From positions 1 to 64,000 of IMG/VR virus record IMGVR_UViG_3300028840_000625: 64,000 bases of DNA. One strand, given 5' to 3'. This document shows, in pieces, positions 21,241-30,255 of this stretch. The notes beneath the pieces were generated by a model. It was not told where the DNA came from. It did not search any database and saw nothing but the letters and a program-made list of their open reading frames with translations. This DNA comes from a virus. Both the position numbers and the translations under genes were made by a program. The number at the start of each line of letters is the position of its first letter. Position 1 is the stretch's first letter.

Positions 21241-24200
21241 TACTGTAGTCTCCGCTGAGCGGCGGCAAGTGATCCACTAGCTTTGCTAGCAATCTGCTGC
21301 TGCGATGATTTCGACACATTGCCGTCTTTCGGTAAGACGAAAGTATTGTTGACGGTATAGGACTGCTGCGTTGTTGCACCTTCCTCGCTGGATTTCTGCG
21401 GTGTTGACGGCTGGCCTCCCGGAAGATCCGAGAACATATTGAGCGAACCGATAGCGCCGCCGCTGGCAAAGCGCGGGGTGTGAATATCAACTTGCTCATT
21501 CGGGCTGGCAAGAAAAGACAGATACCCGTTTTGGGTAGCAACCTTCCCGCCGTGGGCATAACCCTTCATCCGGGACTTTTGCTCGGGACGAGTAATCGTG
21601 ACAAGACTCCCGGGGTCAGCCTTCATGCTGACAAGCTGAGAGTCTATCCCGCCAGATCCACCAACGCGGAAACTGCCACCACTGGCAAAGCGCATGACAT
21701 CAGCATGGCCGTTGCCGATATTCGCCACGGCGCCATGAGCGGCAAAGAATGACAAAGCCATTGTGGCTAGCTGGGAAAATCCCCCCGCGGATCCACCAGC
21801 GCCGCCAGTCGAGGCGCCAGCTCCCCCGGAGGAAAACAAGCCGCTTATGGTCTCGGTGATCCGGGAGAAGCCGCTGCCGAAGGAATCCAGCAATCCATCC
21901 CAGCCCGCCCCCAGACGGCTCCAGAGGCCTTGTGAGGCCGCTTCGGTTTCCGTGAATACGTTTTCATAGCCGGTCTTTATCGCCTCCTGTGTGGCTTGTG
22001 CGGCCTCCTGATCGCCATTCTCGCCACCGAATCCCCCAAGCAGGTCCCCTGCGGCCCCTAAAGACTCCACGGGACTGACCTCTTGCACCGGAAGGGGATT
22101 AGAAGGGGTAATGTCGGAAAGCGCCCCAGACGGCCCCACAGGAGCCCCAGACTCGCCACCGGCCCCTGTGAACTGGCCGAATATCCCGGAAAGGCCGACC
22201 GAATCCCCGGGAGCCGGCGCCGCCCCGGAGAAGAGGAGCTGAGCAAGGTCATCAGCCGCGGCTTCGGCTGACAACTGGAAAAGCCTGTCAAGGATATTGT
22301 CGGCCATCGCCCCGAAGGCATCCGAGACCGACATGGTACCTTCCCGAATATCCCCGAAGAAATCCGCGAAGGAATCCCGGAATACACCAATCGCCTCGTT
22401 GCTGCGCTTGGTCTCATTCCACACGGCCTCGCTGTAGGTCTCCGCGGAAATCACGCCAGCATCGCGCAACCGGTTCAGCCGTTCGATTGCGGCTGCATAA
22501 CGCGCAGCAGGGTCAATCGCCTGCGTCAGCGCATCGCCCTCTTTCTGCAAGTTGATTTGATCCAAGGCACGAGCCGCATCAAGCGCCTGCTCCTCGAGGT
22601 TTCCGAATTCATCATTGAGTCCGGCAAGTCGGCCGCTGGCAAACTCATAAGCGACAGCTTGCTCGCGCGTGGTAAAGCCCGCGGTCTCCACCTGCGTTGT
22701 CATGTTCTTAATCAGCGTGGTCGCGTCCATGACCAGCTTGTTCTGATCTTGCAGCATGGCCGCATCGATCAGTTCGACCTTCTTTGCTTCATCCCCGAGG
22801 TTCTTCAAAGAACCGGCGAGCAACTCATAGCGGATCCGCGCTTCCTCGGAATTGTCGGACGAAAGCGCCAGCGTCTTGGAGTAACCCTCAAGCACCTTGT
22901 CGGCATCGCGCACGGCACGGATCTGATCCACCTGCGCGGCAGCAGTCAGCAGTTCCTCATTCCTGAATCCGTTAGCCTTGGCAAGTTCACCGTTCAGCAA
23001 TTCATACTGGACACGCTGCATCTCGGTAGCGTCCGAGGCAAGCGCGGCTTCCTTCTGATACTGCTGGAGCAGACTATTGATGGCGTCTTGCGCGGTCTTT
23101 ACCTCGTCAGAGATCGGCGAAGGGCCAGCAGGCGGCGGTTCCGGGATTTCCGGTTGCGCTCCTCCACTCAAGCTATCCGGCTTCGTGACAGTGATCCTTG
23201 CTTCGGCTTCTATTTCCGCGTCAGCAAGGTCGCTGAAATCCTTTTGGATCTTCTTGACAGCTTGCTCGGTCTCGAAGGCGATTGTTTTCACTTCGTCGAA
23301 GTTAAGCGCGAACACGGCCTTGACTGCGCGCCATGCACCTTTCAACCGCTCCCATGAAACGATTAACCCTTCTACCATTGCAATTCCGAATAGCCGAACC
23401 TCCAAGAACTTCTCCCGGAGGTACGTCCCGAACTGCCAACCAGCAGCAGCCGCAGCAACACCAGCCATTGCCGTGTTAATCAGGCCGAAAGATTTGATCG
23501 TCGGGCCAATACCGCCGCGGACTTTGGCGAAGGTACCAAGCAGGAAGGTTTGAGCAGCGGCAAACGAGAAGGTTGCCTTGGTCGCAGCAAGTGCAGCAGC
23601 ACCGTATGCGGTCAGCAAGAGCGGATAGGTTTTCATGGCGATAGATAACGCACCACCGATGACAACCAGTTTCGCCAGCAAGGCAAACTCATCGCTTAAT
23701 CCGCGGATCACAGAGATCAATGCCGTGCCGGCCTCTGCCACAGCAGTCAACGCGGGAAGCAATGCACCACCGAGCTCAATGGTGAACGCAGAGAAGGCCG
23801 CGGTGAACTGCCCCAGCTTAAAGTCAAAAGATTCCCGGATCTTTGTGACGGCTTCCTCTGTCGCGCCGCCCTTCATCGCCATTTGGTCAAGGATGTCATT
23901 CATATCAACACCAGCTTGACCGGCCAATGCCATGATCGGGATTAATGCCTCGACGCCACCGAACAACTGAGCGAGTGCTTCATTGCTGCCGCCAGTCGCG
24001 TCAACAACATCCTTGAGGAATCCTTGAAAGCCTTTCGCCTCGATCGCGGCCGCATTAAATTCCAGTCCCAGCTTTTCAGCTTGCTCAACCGCTTCACTGG
24101 TAGGCTTGGCTACCGCAGCGAGGATGGCGCGGACACCCGTGACAGATTCTTTCGTTGTGATACCGCCCTTTGTCAGTGCGGCAATACTCGAAGTTAGCTC

Positions 24201-24839
24201 GTCAAAGGACACGCCAACCGCAACCGCTAACGGCGCAACCTTACCGAGCGTTGTTGATAACTCGCCGATAGTCGTCTTACCGGCGCGCATTGCGACAAAT
24301 AAACTGTCGCTAATCTCAGTTGCCGACAAACCATCTTCTGCATAGGCATTAAGAAACGAAGTTAAGCCGCCAGTTGCCGTGGCAACATCCGTGACACCAC
24401 CGACCGCCAGCTTGTTCGCCGCGGTTAATGTGTCAAGCGCTTCGGCTGCATTGGCCGCGCCAGCAGAAAAGATGTCGTAAGTCGATGCCGCCTGACCAAC
24501 CGGAGACTGCCCGAACTCAACAGCGAGGTCGCGCAATGAGCTGGTCATATTGTCAATCTGACTGGTGTCATCCACCAGCGTCTTGACTTCGGCGATCTTG
24601 GCTTGGAAGTTCGATGCGTTCTTGATTACTGCACCGAAAGAAATACCCGCGACCAGTGACTGGATGCCACCGCGAAGCGGGTTCAATGATTTTGCGAGAT
24701 CCTTGAAGCTCCGGGAGATCTTCCCGGTTTTTTGATTGGTGTTACGGGCTAACCGGTCAAGACCGCTGTCAACTTGGTCTACGCCCTTGCTAAAGTTGCT
24801 GGCGTCAAGCCCGATTCCAATTGCGCGTATGTCAGCCAT
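21240..24839 (-). CDS. Tail tape measure protein (TP901 family), 1199 aa
   Basis: Sets tail length and passes through the tube at injection. Opens IGIGLDASNFSKGVDQVDSG, then a TP901 core with VGQAASTYDIFSAGAANAAE and LGKVAPLAVAVGVSFDELT, hydrophobic segments at about res 350-470, long helices to res 850 and a Gly/Ser-rich C-terminal part. At about 0.15 nm per residue the tail would be roughly 180 nm, inferred. It overlaps the chaperone gene by 8 nt. A 266-codon open frame on the opposite strand (22557-23357) is a shadow. Confidence 0.9.
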   Translation of the reverse strand: MADIRAIGIGLDASNFSKGVDQVDSGLDRLARNTNQKTGKISRSFKDLAKSLNPLRGGIQSLVAGISFGAVIKNASNFQAKIAEVKTLVDDTSQIDNMTSSLRDLAVEFGQSPVGQAASTYDIFSAGAANAAEALDTLTAANKLAVGGVTDVATATGGLTSFLNAYAEDGLSATEISDSLFVAMRAGKTTIGELSTTLGKVAPLAVAVGVSFDELTSSIAALTKGGITTKESVTGVRAILAAVAKPTSEAVEQAEKLGLEFNAAAIEAKGFQGFLKDVVDATGGSNEALAQLFGGVEALIPIMALAGQAGVDMNDILDQMAMKGGATEEAVTKIRESFDFKLGQFTAAFSAFTIELGGALLPALTAVAEAGTALISVIRGLSDEFALLAKLVVIGGALSIAMKTYPLLLTAYGAAALAATKATFSFAAAQTFLLGTFAKVRGGIGPTIKSFGLINTAMAGVAAAAAGWQFGTYLREKFLEVRLFGIAMVEGLIVSWERLKGAWRAVKAVFALNFDEVKTIAFETEQAVKKIQKDFSDLADAEIEAEARITVTKPDSLSGGAQPEIPEPPPAGPSPISDEVKTAQDAINSLLQQYQKEAALASDATEMQRVQYELLNGELAKANGFRNEELLTAAAQVDQIRAVRDADKVLEGYSKTLALSSDNSEEARIRYELLAGSLKNLGDEAKKVELIDAAMLQDQNKLVMDATTLIKNMTTQVETAGFTTREQAVAYEFASGRLAGLNDEFGNLEEQALDAARALDQINLQKEGDALTQAIDPAARYAAAIERLNRLRDAGVISAETYSEAVWNETKRSNEAIGVFRDSFADFFGDIREGTMSVSDAFGAMADNILDRLFQLSAEAAADDLAQLLFSGAAPAPGDSVGLSGIFGQFTGAGGESGAPVGPSGALSDITPSNPLPVQEVSPVESLGAAGDLLGGFGGENGDQEAAQATQEAIKTGYENVFTETEAASQGLWSRLGAGWDGLLDSFGSGFSRITETISGLFSSGGAGASTGGAGGSAGGFSQLATMALSFFAAHGAVANIGNGHADVMRFASGGSFRVGGSGGIDSQLVSMKADPGSLVTITRPEQKSRMKGYAHGGKVATQNGYLSFLASPNEQVDIHTPRFASGGAIGSLNMFSDLPGGQPSTPQKSSEEGATTQQSYTVNNTFVLPKDGNVSKSSQQQIASKASGSLAAAQRRLQ

Positions 24840-25562
24840 GCTTCCGCTCCCGTTCTTTTCTCAGCCTTTCGATGTGTTGCATGAATACCGAGTCAAGTTC
24901 AACAATAACCCGCACAAACAACTCGACATCAACAACGTCAAACATTCGGCAATAAACTTCTATCTCCGAAAGCGGGATAAACCCTACGCCAAATCCTTGC
25001 CTCCTTCCCCTCGATAGTAAGTCAAACGCTTCAAGATATTCTCCGTGCTCCGATGGATAATCTGGTTTGTTCTGGAGTGCCTGAGGTGCCTTGCCAGTGG
25101 ACTTCTCGACATCCTGCAAGAACTCCTCATATTTCCCCCATTCAACATTCCATTCAAACCAGCCTATTACTCCCCCACAACCCCTTCAACCTCCTGCGCC
25201 CGGAACAAATCGCCATCTTGTGCGGTAGTGACAATCCAGTTGCGGAAGTCAACGAATTGCGGGTTGGAAAGAATATCAATGACAGACTGCTCGCTGTAAT
25301 CCAGCTCCTGACCGTCAAGAACCATCCCCTCCCAACCAAGAACCACATACTTTGCAATTGCCTTTATCAACTGCTTTTCGGCAATCGCGTCTTTTTGCTC
25401 CTCGCTGCCTTGCATGCGCTTGTATGGCGCCATGAGTGTTTGCAGGTACCGCTGAAACTTTTTGTTGCCAAATCTGGCAATCAAAAGACGGCCGTCGCCT
25501 ACATCGACCCATACGCCATCCTCAACTTTGTTGAGGTCAGTCTTGAACGAATTAAGATCCAT
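24832..25562 (-). CDS. Tail assembly chaperone fusion made by -1 frameshift (gpGT-like), about 243 aa
   Basis: The downstream frame has no in-frame ATG of its own near its beginning but stays open upstream across the stop of the first frame, reading GVIGWFEWNVEWGKYEEFL before the TTG at 25119. A -1 slip on the G5 run (25172-25176) would give 130 residues of the first frame plus 113 of the second. This is the standard arrangement before a tape measure gene. The extension contains helices (SRGRRQGFGVGFIPLSEI) and a basic end. Without slippage a 95-aa product from TTG is possible but less likely. Confidence 0.75.
25167..25562 (-). CDS. Tail assembly chaperone, short form (gpG-like), 131 aa
   Basis: ATG with RBS GAGGA. 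Contains DVGDGRLLIARFGNKKFQRYL and a helical middle (EKQLIKAIAKYVVLGWEGM), as in several siphovirus tail chaperones, and ends acidic (EVEGVVGE). It coats the tape measure during tail assembly. The stop TAA lies just after the slippery run. Confidence 0.75.
   Translation of the reverse strand: MDLNSFKTDLNKVEDGVWVDVGDGRLLIARFGNKKFQRYLQTLMAPYKRMQGSEEQKDAIAEKQLIKAIAKYVVLGWEGMVLDGQELDYSEQSVIDILSNPQFVDFRNWIVTTAQDGDLFRAQEVEGVVGE
25171..25178 (-). other. Putative -1 programmed frameshift site
   Basis: On the coding strand the zero frame reads GTT GTG GGG GAG TAA. A tRNA on GGG can move back one base onto the same triplet and continue GGA GTA ATA. The site is two codons before the stop and is similar in layout to lambda's GGGAAAG. 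Confidence 0.65.
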
Positions 25563-25602
25563 AATTCCATCCTCTCTGTTGGTGAGTTGGTCAAGTTAAT
25601 CC

Positions 25603-26796
25603 TTAGCCTTCCAGCGAAGTGATCTGGATTGCATAAGAACCGCTGCTGTCTACCGAAGCACCCCATGTGCCATCCTGCACGATGTCCTGATTGCCGCCAC
25701 CGGCTGCAATCGTGAAGTCAGTGTAAGTGACTCGCGGAACATCGACAATATAGCTGTTGCCAGCGTTGTCGGTAACTTGGAAGCGGAAGTTGCTCTTGGT
25801 ATTCGATGTGAACTTGTCGATCAGCGCGTTGTTCTCGAAATACGCGGTAATGTTTCCGGTAATCTCGCAACGGCCAAGGCCGACACCTTGCAGCGTGTCA
25901 CTACCGACACAAGCCTGCTCACGCGGGTTGTTGTTCAGATCAATGCTCAGGGTCTGGAAACAAACACCTGTCACGGCCTGTCCACCCTCCCATACACTGC
26001 CGACATTACCCGATGCGTTCATGATATCGGTTGTGGCCGCAGCCGCGACGGCGGAAGCAATAGTTGCGCTTGCCGTGGTCTGCGTCTTACCAGTAAAGCC
26101 GAAGCTACCGGAAAGAATTGACTGAGACTCGAAGTTCAGCGCCATCGAGGTCACGCGCATGCCGGTATAGACCGCAGTCGTGCTGACATCGGAAAACGAC
26201 TTCTCAATCGTATAGGATTTCTTGGTAGTGCCGTTGCGGATATTGTTGCCTTGCAGCTTGGTCGATGCACCAAAGACCTCACCAGCAAAGGCGATATCAG
26301 CGCCCGAGCTCGCCGTAGCAAGGCTAAGCGTTACCGTGCTGACATCAACGCTTGTTACCGCACTCACGCGGAAGTCGCCATCATTGCCGGAAGTGGTTGC
26401 ATTGGATACACGGAAGAACTGACCGACCTGATATGCACCGTTGTGCACCTGATCGGAGATCGTTACGGTCGTCCCGGAGAAGTAAGCGGATGCAACCGCG
26501 GTGGAAACGCGAGCCGACACCCAATCGTTGAGCATGGCCCCGGCAATCAGTTCATCGATGTCGCCGTAACGCAGTTCAAAACCGACATCGCCGCCAGCGC
26601 CACCACCGACAGGAGTGATGTCGGACACGTTGCGGTCTGAGCGGATTGTCTCCGAGGTAACGGTTTGAACGTTAGACTTGAGGGATTCAGACGAATAGTT
26701 CAGCGCCTGCATTGTTTCGGAGCTGGCCTCGACTCCCCATGTGGTCTCTGGGAAGTAGCGAAGCGCAACTAGATTACTGTCAGCAAAATCAGCCAT
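25603..26796 (-). CDS. Tail tube (major tail) protein, 397 aa
   Basis: Matches the phage tail tube family: LNYSSESLKSN and TSETIRSDRNVSDI at about res 28-60, then GDVGFELRYGDIDELIAGAM. The C-terminal half has beta strands with QACVGSDTLQGVGLGRCEIT. It stacks in rings to form the tube. An Ig-like insertion at about res 100-185 (rich in Thr/Val/Ser) may lie on the tube surface. Its position directly before the chaperone pair is classic. Confidence 0.85.
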   Translation of the reverse strand: MADFADSNLVALRYFPETTWGVEASSETMQALNYSSESLKSNVQTVTSETIRSDRNVSDITPVGGGAGGDVGFELRYGDIDELIAGAMLNDWVSARVSTAVASAYFSGTTVTISDQVHNGAYQVGQFFRVSNATTSGNDGDFRVSAVTSVDVSTVTLSLATASSGADIAFAGEVFGASTKLQGNNIRNGTTKKSYTIEKSFSDVSTTAVYTGMRVTSMALNFESQSILSGSFGFTGKTQTTASATIASAVAAAATTDIMNASGNVGSVWEGGQAVTGVCFQTLSIDLNNNPREQACVGSDTLQGVGLGRCEITGNITAYFENNALIDKFTSNTKSNFRFQVTDNAGNSYIVDVPRVTYTDFTIAAGGGNQDIVQDGTWGASVDSSGSYAIQITSLEG

Positions 26797-26890
26797 TGGT
26801 AGCCTCCATCAGTTTCAGATTGTATGGAGTCAGGTGGCTGAGTATTCGGTGCGGCGTTTGAACGTTGCCGAAGGGCGAGCTGACTAGAGA

Positions 26891-27013
26891 CTAATTATCC
26901 TTGTTTTTTTCGGTGTCCGCAATAGCGGCAGCAAGCCATTGCCCGTAAGCCTTGACGAGTCCTTTTAGAATTCTGAGTAGAGTCTCATGCAGGACTCGGG
27001 TATGAGGTTTCAA
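26891..27013 (-). CDS. Possible 40-aa peptide with TTG start
   Basis: The frame begins at a TTG overlapping the TGA of the upstream tail gene and encodes KPHTRVLHETLLRILKGLV followed by KAYGQWLAAAIADTEKNKDN, an amphipathic helix. No clear RBS. It fills part of a 213-nt gap; bases 26797-26890 hold only short inverted repeats. Doubtful. Confidence 0.3.
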   Translation of the reverse strand: MKPHTRVLHETLLRILKGLVKAYGQWLAAAIADTEKNKDN

Positions 27014-27414
27014 GTGTTATATCGGCCATCCCACCAGAAGGGAAACTCTACACGCTCCCTCCACCATCCACGATGTTGACCGCCTCCGTTGGTGATTGCT
27101 GTCTCGCAAATGACCCCGCCAAATTGCGCCTCCTCGAATAAGCTGAAAAGTATATTCAAATATACATTTGATCCAGCCGTCCCGGTGTCTAACGATGTAA
27201 AGATATCAACGCGGATCCTTCCCCTATGCCGAATCACGGCAGGCTGTCCCGGCCCTGCGCGTTGCGCTCCGTCATGGAGGATCTCCAACTTGATCCAGTC
27301 TGTTCCCGGGGCTGGCGTTTCAAAGTCTACATTTGGATTGATATCGACTTCCGTGGCAACCCAATTGTCAAGCAGCCGTTGTTCTATGTCACGCTCTACC
27401 GTGGAAAAACTCAT
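27010..27414 (-). CDS. Tail terminator-like protein (DUF4128-like), copy 2, 134 aa
   Basis: Clearly related to the gene just upstream: IEQRLLDNWVATEVDIN here, IEQRLVDNWVSTDIDIN there, followed in both by an IKLxIL strand, a VIRHRG/VVRQHG strand and a FGGV strand. The DUF4128 family contains tail terminator (gpU-like) proteins that cap the tail tube. The C-terminus is Trp-rich (GWWRERVEFPFWWDG). It ends 4 nt into a possible small frame. Confidence 0.7.
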   Translation of the reverse strand: MSFSTVERDIEQRLLDNWVATEVDINPNVDFETPAPGTDWIKLEILHDGAQRAGPGQPAVIRHRGRIRVDIFTSLDTGTAGSNVYLNILFSLFEEAQFGGVICETAITNGGGQHRGWWRERVEFPFWWDGRYNT

Positions 27415-27812
27415 GTGTCACTCTCCCACTGGAAAGACACAAGCATATTTGTCTGCCACCGCTTTTGAAATTCACCAGCGCTCTTGACATTAGGCTGGCG
27501 TGTTTTTACACCGCCGAACTTTACTTCCCGGAATAATTCCGCAAGCGTGTTGCCATAGTCAATGCCGAGCCTCGTGCCGGCCTCTGGCGGCGTGTAGATC
27601 CTGATGACGATTGTTCCATGCTGACGCACAACCGGCTTGTCCGTTCCGATGTTGAGCCGCTCACGGTCATCTCTCAATATATCGAGTTTTATATAACTCG
27701 CATCCAGCGGCGGCGCAGAGAAAGGCACATTGGCATTGATGTCGATATCGGTGGAGACCCAATTATCAACCAGCCTTTGCTCAATAGCCCTGCGGGCGTC
27801 GTCCGGCGTCAT
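27411..27812 (-). CDS. Tail terminator-like protein (DUF4128-like), copy 1, 133 aa
   Basis: Paralogue of the next gene, with the same fold order and about 40-45% identity by eye in the N-terminal 70 residues. Located after the neck protein, where a tail terminator belongs. Overlaps both neighbours by 4 nt. Two such genes in tandem is unusual: one may cap the tube and the other may serve as a connector. Confidence 0.7.
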   Translation of the reverse strand: MTPDDARRAIEQRLVDNWVSTDIDINANVPFSAPPLDASYIKLDILRDDRERLNIGTDKPVVRQHGTIVIRIYTPPEAGTRLGIDYGNTLAELFREVKFGGVKTRQPNVKSAGEFQKRWQTNMLVSFQWESDT

Positions 27813-28273
27813 TCAAAATTCCTTATGTTCTTGGCTTCTTCAAAAATCGCTTTCTGCACCGTCGCAAAAGTACGCTGAACCATGAAGCCTCTGTCTTGGT
27901 CGATTTGTTTTGTGCGCCCCATCTCGAGGAAGATGATATACGGGACGCTGTTGGTGATCCATACACGGGGAGTCGTTAAAACCGATTGCTGTGCAAATTG
28001 CGAGGCTCTGGCGTCGTTGATGGATGTAGCAGCCTCTTCGCCGCCATCGTTCCACGCATCCCGCGGGGTTGTTGAGGTATCGATGTCTCCAATCGAGAGA
28101 TTCCAATTAGCACGAGCATAGCCAAGATCAACAGGTGTGCGTTTAGTAATCCCAGCATAAAGCCGCAAAGCAACGTTGCTAATGACAAGCTCAATGTCAT
28201 CCTCAAACTCGCGCGCAATGGTACGGAGGTCTTTTTCAAATTGCTTAACATTTGTGAACCTTATCTTTGTCAT
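27809..28273 (-). CDS. HK97 gp10-like neck/tail-completion protein, 154 aa
   Basis: Contains the pattern of the gp10 family: ISNVALRLYAGITKRTPVDL then YARANWNLSIG, and near the end SVPYIIFLEMGRTKQ. These proteins sit at the neck and help join tail to head. No membrane or catalytic motif. Start overlaps the preceding gene by 4 nt. Confidence 0.75.
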   Translation of the reverse strand: MTKIRFTNVKQFEKDLRTIAREFEDDIELVISNVALRLYAGITKRTPVDLGYARANWNLSIGDIDTSTTPRDAWNDGGEEAATSINDARASQFAQQSVLTTPRVWITNSVPYIIFLEMGRTKQIDQDRGFMVQRTFATVQKAIFEEAKNIRNFE

Positions 28274-28644
28274 GGTTTACGGAGTTGCAACGTCCAAAGC
28301 GCGTCAGCAGGATCCTTCTTGAATCCTTGAACGTCATAGCGAACACTAGCGCCACTTTCGACAATGAAGAGGTAATCTCCAACGGCCGGGATAGTGCTGA
28401 AATTCGCCTGCGGCACTAATCCCTTTTGATCGGTCGCCAAAATATGTTCGTTGTCTATTTCGTTGCTCTTGAACGCGGCGAAGATCATGGAGAATAGATA
28501 CGTGTTCACACCGGCTGACACGGTGCCCGTAGAGGCGTCATAGACGGTAGAACCGCGTTGGTAGTACGTGGTAGCAACAGGTATGTCACCAGCCGCCGTG
28601 AAGGCCGTCTGAGCGGCCTTTGACATTGTTTCCCGGAGACCCAC
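28270..28644 (-). CDS. Head-closure/head-tail joining protein, 124 aa
   Basis: Small beta-rich protein between the adaptor and gp10-like genes. It contains KGLVPQANFSTIPAVGDYL and ends VQGFKKDPADALWTLQLRK, a pattern of head-closure (gp16/gpFII-like) proteins. Call rests on position plus this pattern. Overlaps downstream by 4 nt. Confidence 0.65.
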   Translation of the reverse strand: MGLRETMSKAAQTAFTAAGDIPVATTYYQRGSTVYDASTGTVSAGVNTYLFSMIFAAFKSNEIDNEHILATDQKGLVPQANFSTIPAVGDYLFIVESGASVRYDVQGFKKDPADALWTLQLRKP

Positions 28645-28647
28645 TGG

Positions 28648-29163
28648 TTAAGTCCTCACCAGCTTGACGCTAGCATCGCCGCCGCGGGACTTTACCGCCC
28701 CGAGGTGATCTAGCATCTTCATAACTGAATCCGGGATTGCGGTCGTGCTGTCGCGGTCTGCTTTGTCGATCTCCAGCTCAAGCACATCAACCTTGATCCG
28801 TCTGAATCCCTTTGTGTCAGGTTCAGCGCTTGGATTTACATTGGCAAGGTATCCAGCAAGCTCAACCGTGGCATCCTTGAGGTTTACCGGAAGCGCATCG
28901 CTGTCAATCCAGTAGCCATCTTGATCATCGACTCCGTAACGCGGCCAGCGTAGCGCCTGCGTGTCGGTTGCCTTCGAGCCTTTCCAGTCATACCAGTCAT
29001 CCAGCGTGCGCGTCGCCATGATGAGCAGCTTGTTCTGATCGTCTGCCGTGTATCCATCCCAATTGGCTGAATAAATCGAATCAGCCCAGAAGGAAGAAGC
29101 ATAAGCATGCGTGACATAACTATTGCTATTTGCCCCGCCTATCGTCGCATCAATCGTCGCCAT
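28648..29163 (-). CDS. Head-tail adaptor (often labelled DnaT-like), 171 aa
   Basis: Contains NSYVTHAYASSFWAD, KLLIMATRTLDDWYDWKG and ALRWPRYGV, which match the phage family commonly named putative DnaT-like ssDNA-binding protein. By position and helical content it is the head-tail connector (gp15/gp6-like). The first 14 nt overlap the end of the glycosyltransferase gene. Confidence 0.75.
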   Translation of the reverse strand: MATIDATIGGANSNSYVTHAYASSFWADSIYSANWDGYTADDQNKLLIMATRTLDDWYDWKGSKATDTQALRWPRYGVDDQDGYWIDSDALPVNLKDATVELAGYLANVNPSAEPDTKGFRRIKVDVLELEIDKADRDSTTAIPDSVMKMLDHLGAVKSRGGDASVKLVRT

Positions 29164-29884
29164 CTCTATCGCTCCTGATCCTTATGTCCCGGTGCGTGTC
29201 GAAGCTGGCATTATTGCAATGGTTCATCGCATGCCACTCGCGCCACCAGAGGTCTGCAAAATCGCAGTCAGTATAATCCCGGAAATACGGGCCTCCCTCT
29301 GTGTAGTGCAGTAAGCTCAGGGTGTCTGCGCTCCTGTTGTGATAATAATCCACAAGGTAATTCCATTCTAGTGGCAAGTCACCGATTTGGTGTAGGCCGT
29401 CCAGCCACTTGAACTGGTGGAGATCCAGCCCGTGCATCTCATTTATCACTTCCGGGGTTAGCTGCTTGCATTTTGCGGTATTCATCAGCATGACCGATGA
29501 CCAGTTCTTGTAACGGTAGAGCGTTTGCTTGGTGCCAAGGTATTTGATCTTGTTCTTCGGCTGATGGTCGTGCTTGACAACCTGCACCGCGTAGTTCTCG
29601 TCCCTGATTTTCCAGAGGTTATTGATGTCATCGAGCACGAGCATGTCGCAGTCCATGAAGATGGCCCAACCCTTGTACCCGCAAAGGTACGGCACTAGCC
29701 AGCGCGTGAAGGCAAACTCGTTTGACTGGTTTGGGTCTGTCGGCCTGTCGTGGATATGCTTAAAGTGTCGCTTGGCGATCGGCGTGATTGATACCGGCAC
29801 CGATGACCTCTCAATGATGCTATGGCATAGCGTATGGTATGCGGCGGCTTCCGCATAGTCATAGCCGATGAAGATTCTGATCAT
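29150..29884 (-). CDS. GT8-like glycosyltransferase, 244 aa
   Basis: Starts with IRIFIGYDYAEAAAYHTLCH, the typical N-terminus of GT8-like nucleotide-sugar transferases, and carries the metal-binding DxD as FMDCDMLVL (about res 82-90). Further on LEWNYLVDYY and LLHYTEGGPYF are family-type acceptor-side segments. A GT-A fold enzyme is expected. It may add a hexose to a glycan made by the neighbouring enzymes. The ATG at 29884 has GGGGAAAG upstream. Last gene of the sugar island, overlapping the adaptor gene. Confidence 0.75.
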   Translation of the reverse strand: MIRIFIGYDYAEAAAYHTLCHSIIERSSVPVSITPIAKRHFKHIHDRPTDPNQSNEFAFTRWLVPYLCGYKGWAIFMDCDMLVLDDINNLWKIRDENYAVQVVKHDHQPKNKIKYLGTKQTLYRYKNWSSVMLMNTAKCKQLTPEVINEMHGLDLHQFKWLDGLHQIGDLPLEWNYLVDYYHNRSADTLSLLHYTEGGPYFRDYTDCDFADLWWREWHAMNHCNNASFDTHRDIRIRSDRDGDD

Positions 29885-30255
29885 GCTACTTTCCCCTTTA
29901 CGCGGCAAACAATCGGGCCGTCATAGCCCGTCCATCCGGCCTCGTATTCGATTTCGTGAATTCTCACGTTGATGAGTTGCTGCTTTGGTTTAATCATGCA
30001 CTCGGTCACGCGGCCGTCATCGTCCATCCCGATAATTAGGCCCCGAGACACCTGCACCACATCTCCCGGCTCTAATCCCATCTCGATGCTTTGCGGATAA
30101 AACGAAAAACACACCCACTCCCCTTCACTGCTTACTGCCTTCGGTGCTGGTTCCATGACAGCAGGAGTAGCTGCCGGTATTTTGTTTGCTATAGCACCGA
30201 GTCCTACGGCACCTGCGGCCTTGCCGAACAGCTTGAAGAACTCTCTACGTTTCAT
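29881..30255 (-). CDS. Tat-signal exported protein, 124 aa
   Basis: The N-terminus MKRREFFKLFGKAAG contains RREFFK, close to the twin-arginine consensus (S/T)RRxFLK, then a weakly hydrophobic stretch (AVGLGAIA) and an Ala/Pro-rich cleavage region. The mature part (about 85 aa) is a small beta domain (GLEPGDVVQVSRGLIIGM). Twin-arginine signals are rare in phage genes; the role is unknown. The ATG at 30255 overlaps the sulfotransferase end by 11 nt. Confidence 0.6.
   Translation of the reverse strand: MKRREFFKLFGKAAGAVGLGAIANKIPAATPAVMEPAPKAVSSEGEWVCFSFYPQSIEMGLEPGDVVQVSRGLIIGMDDDGRVTECMIKPKQQLINVRIHEIEYEAGWTGYDGPIVCRVKGKVA

Noticed and set aside
22557-23357. 266-codon open frame antisense to the tape measure gene
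   Set aside because: Lies wholly opposite a confident gene in a GC-rich reading frame; no RBS and Arg/Leu-rich shadow composition.
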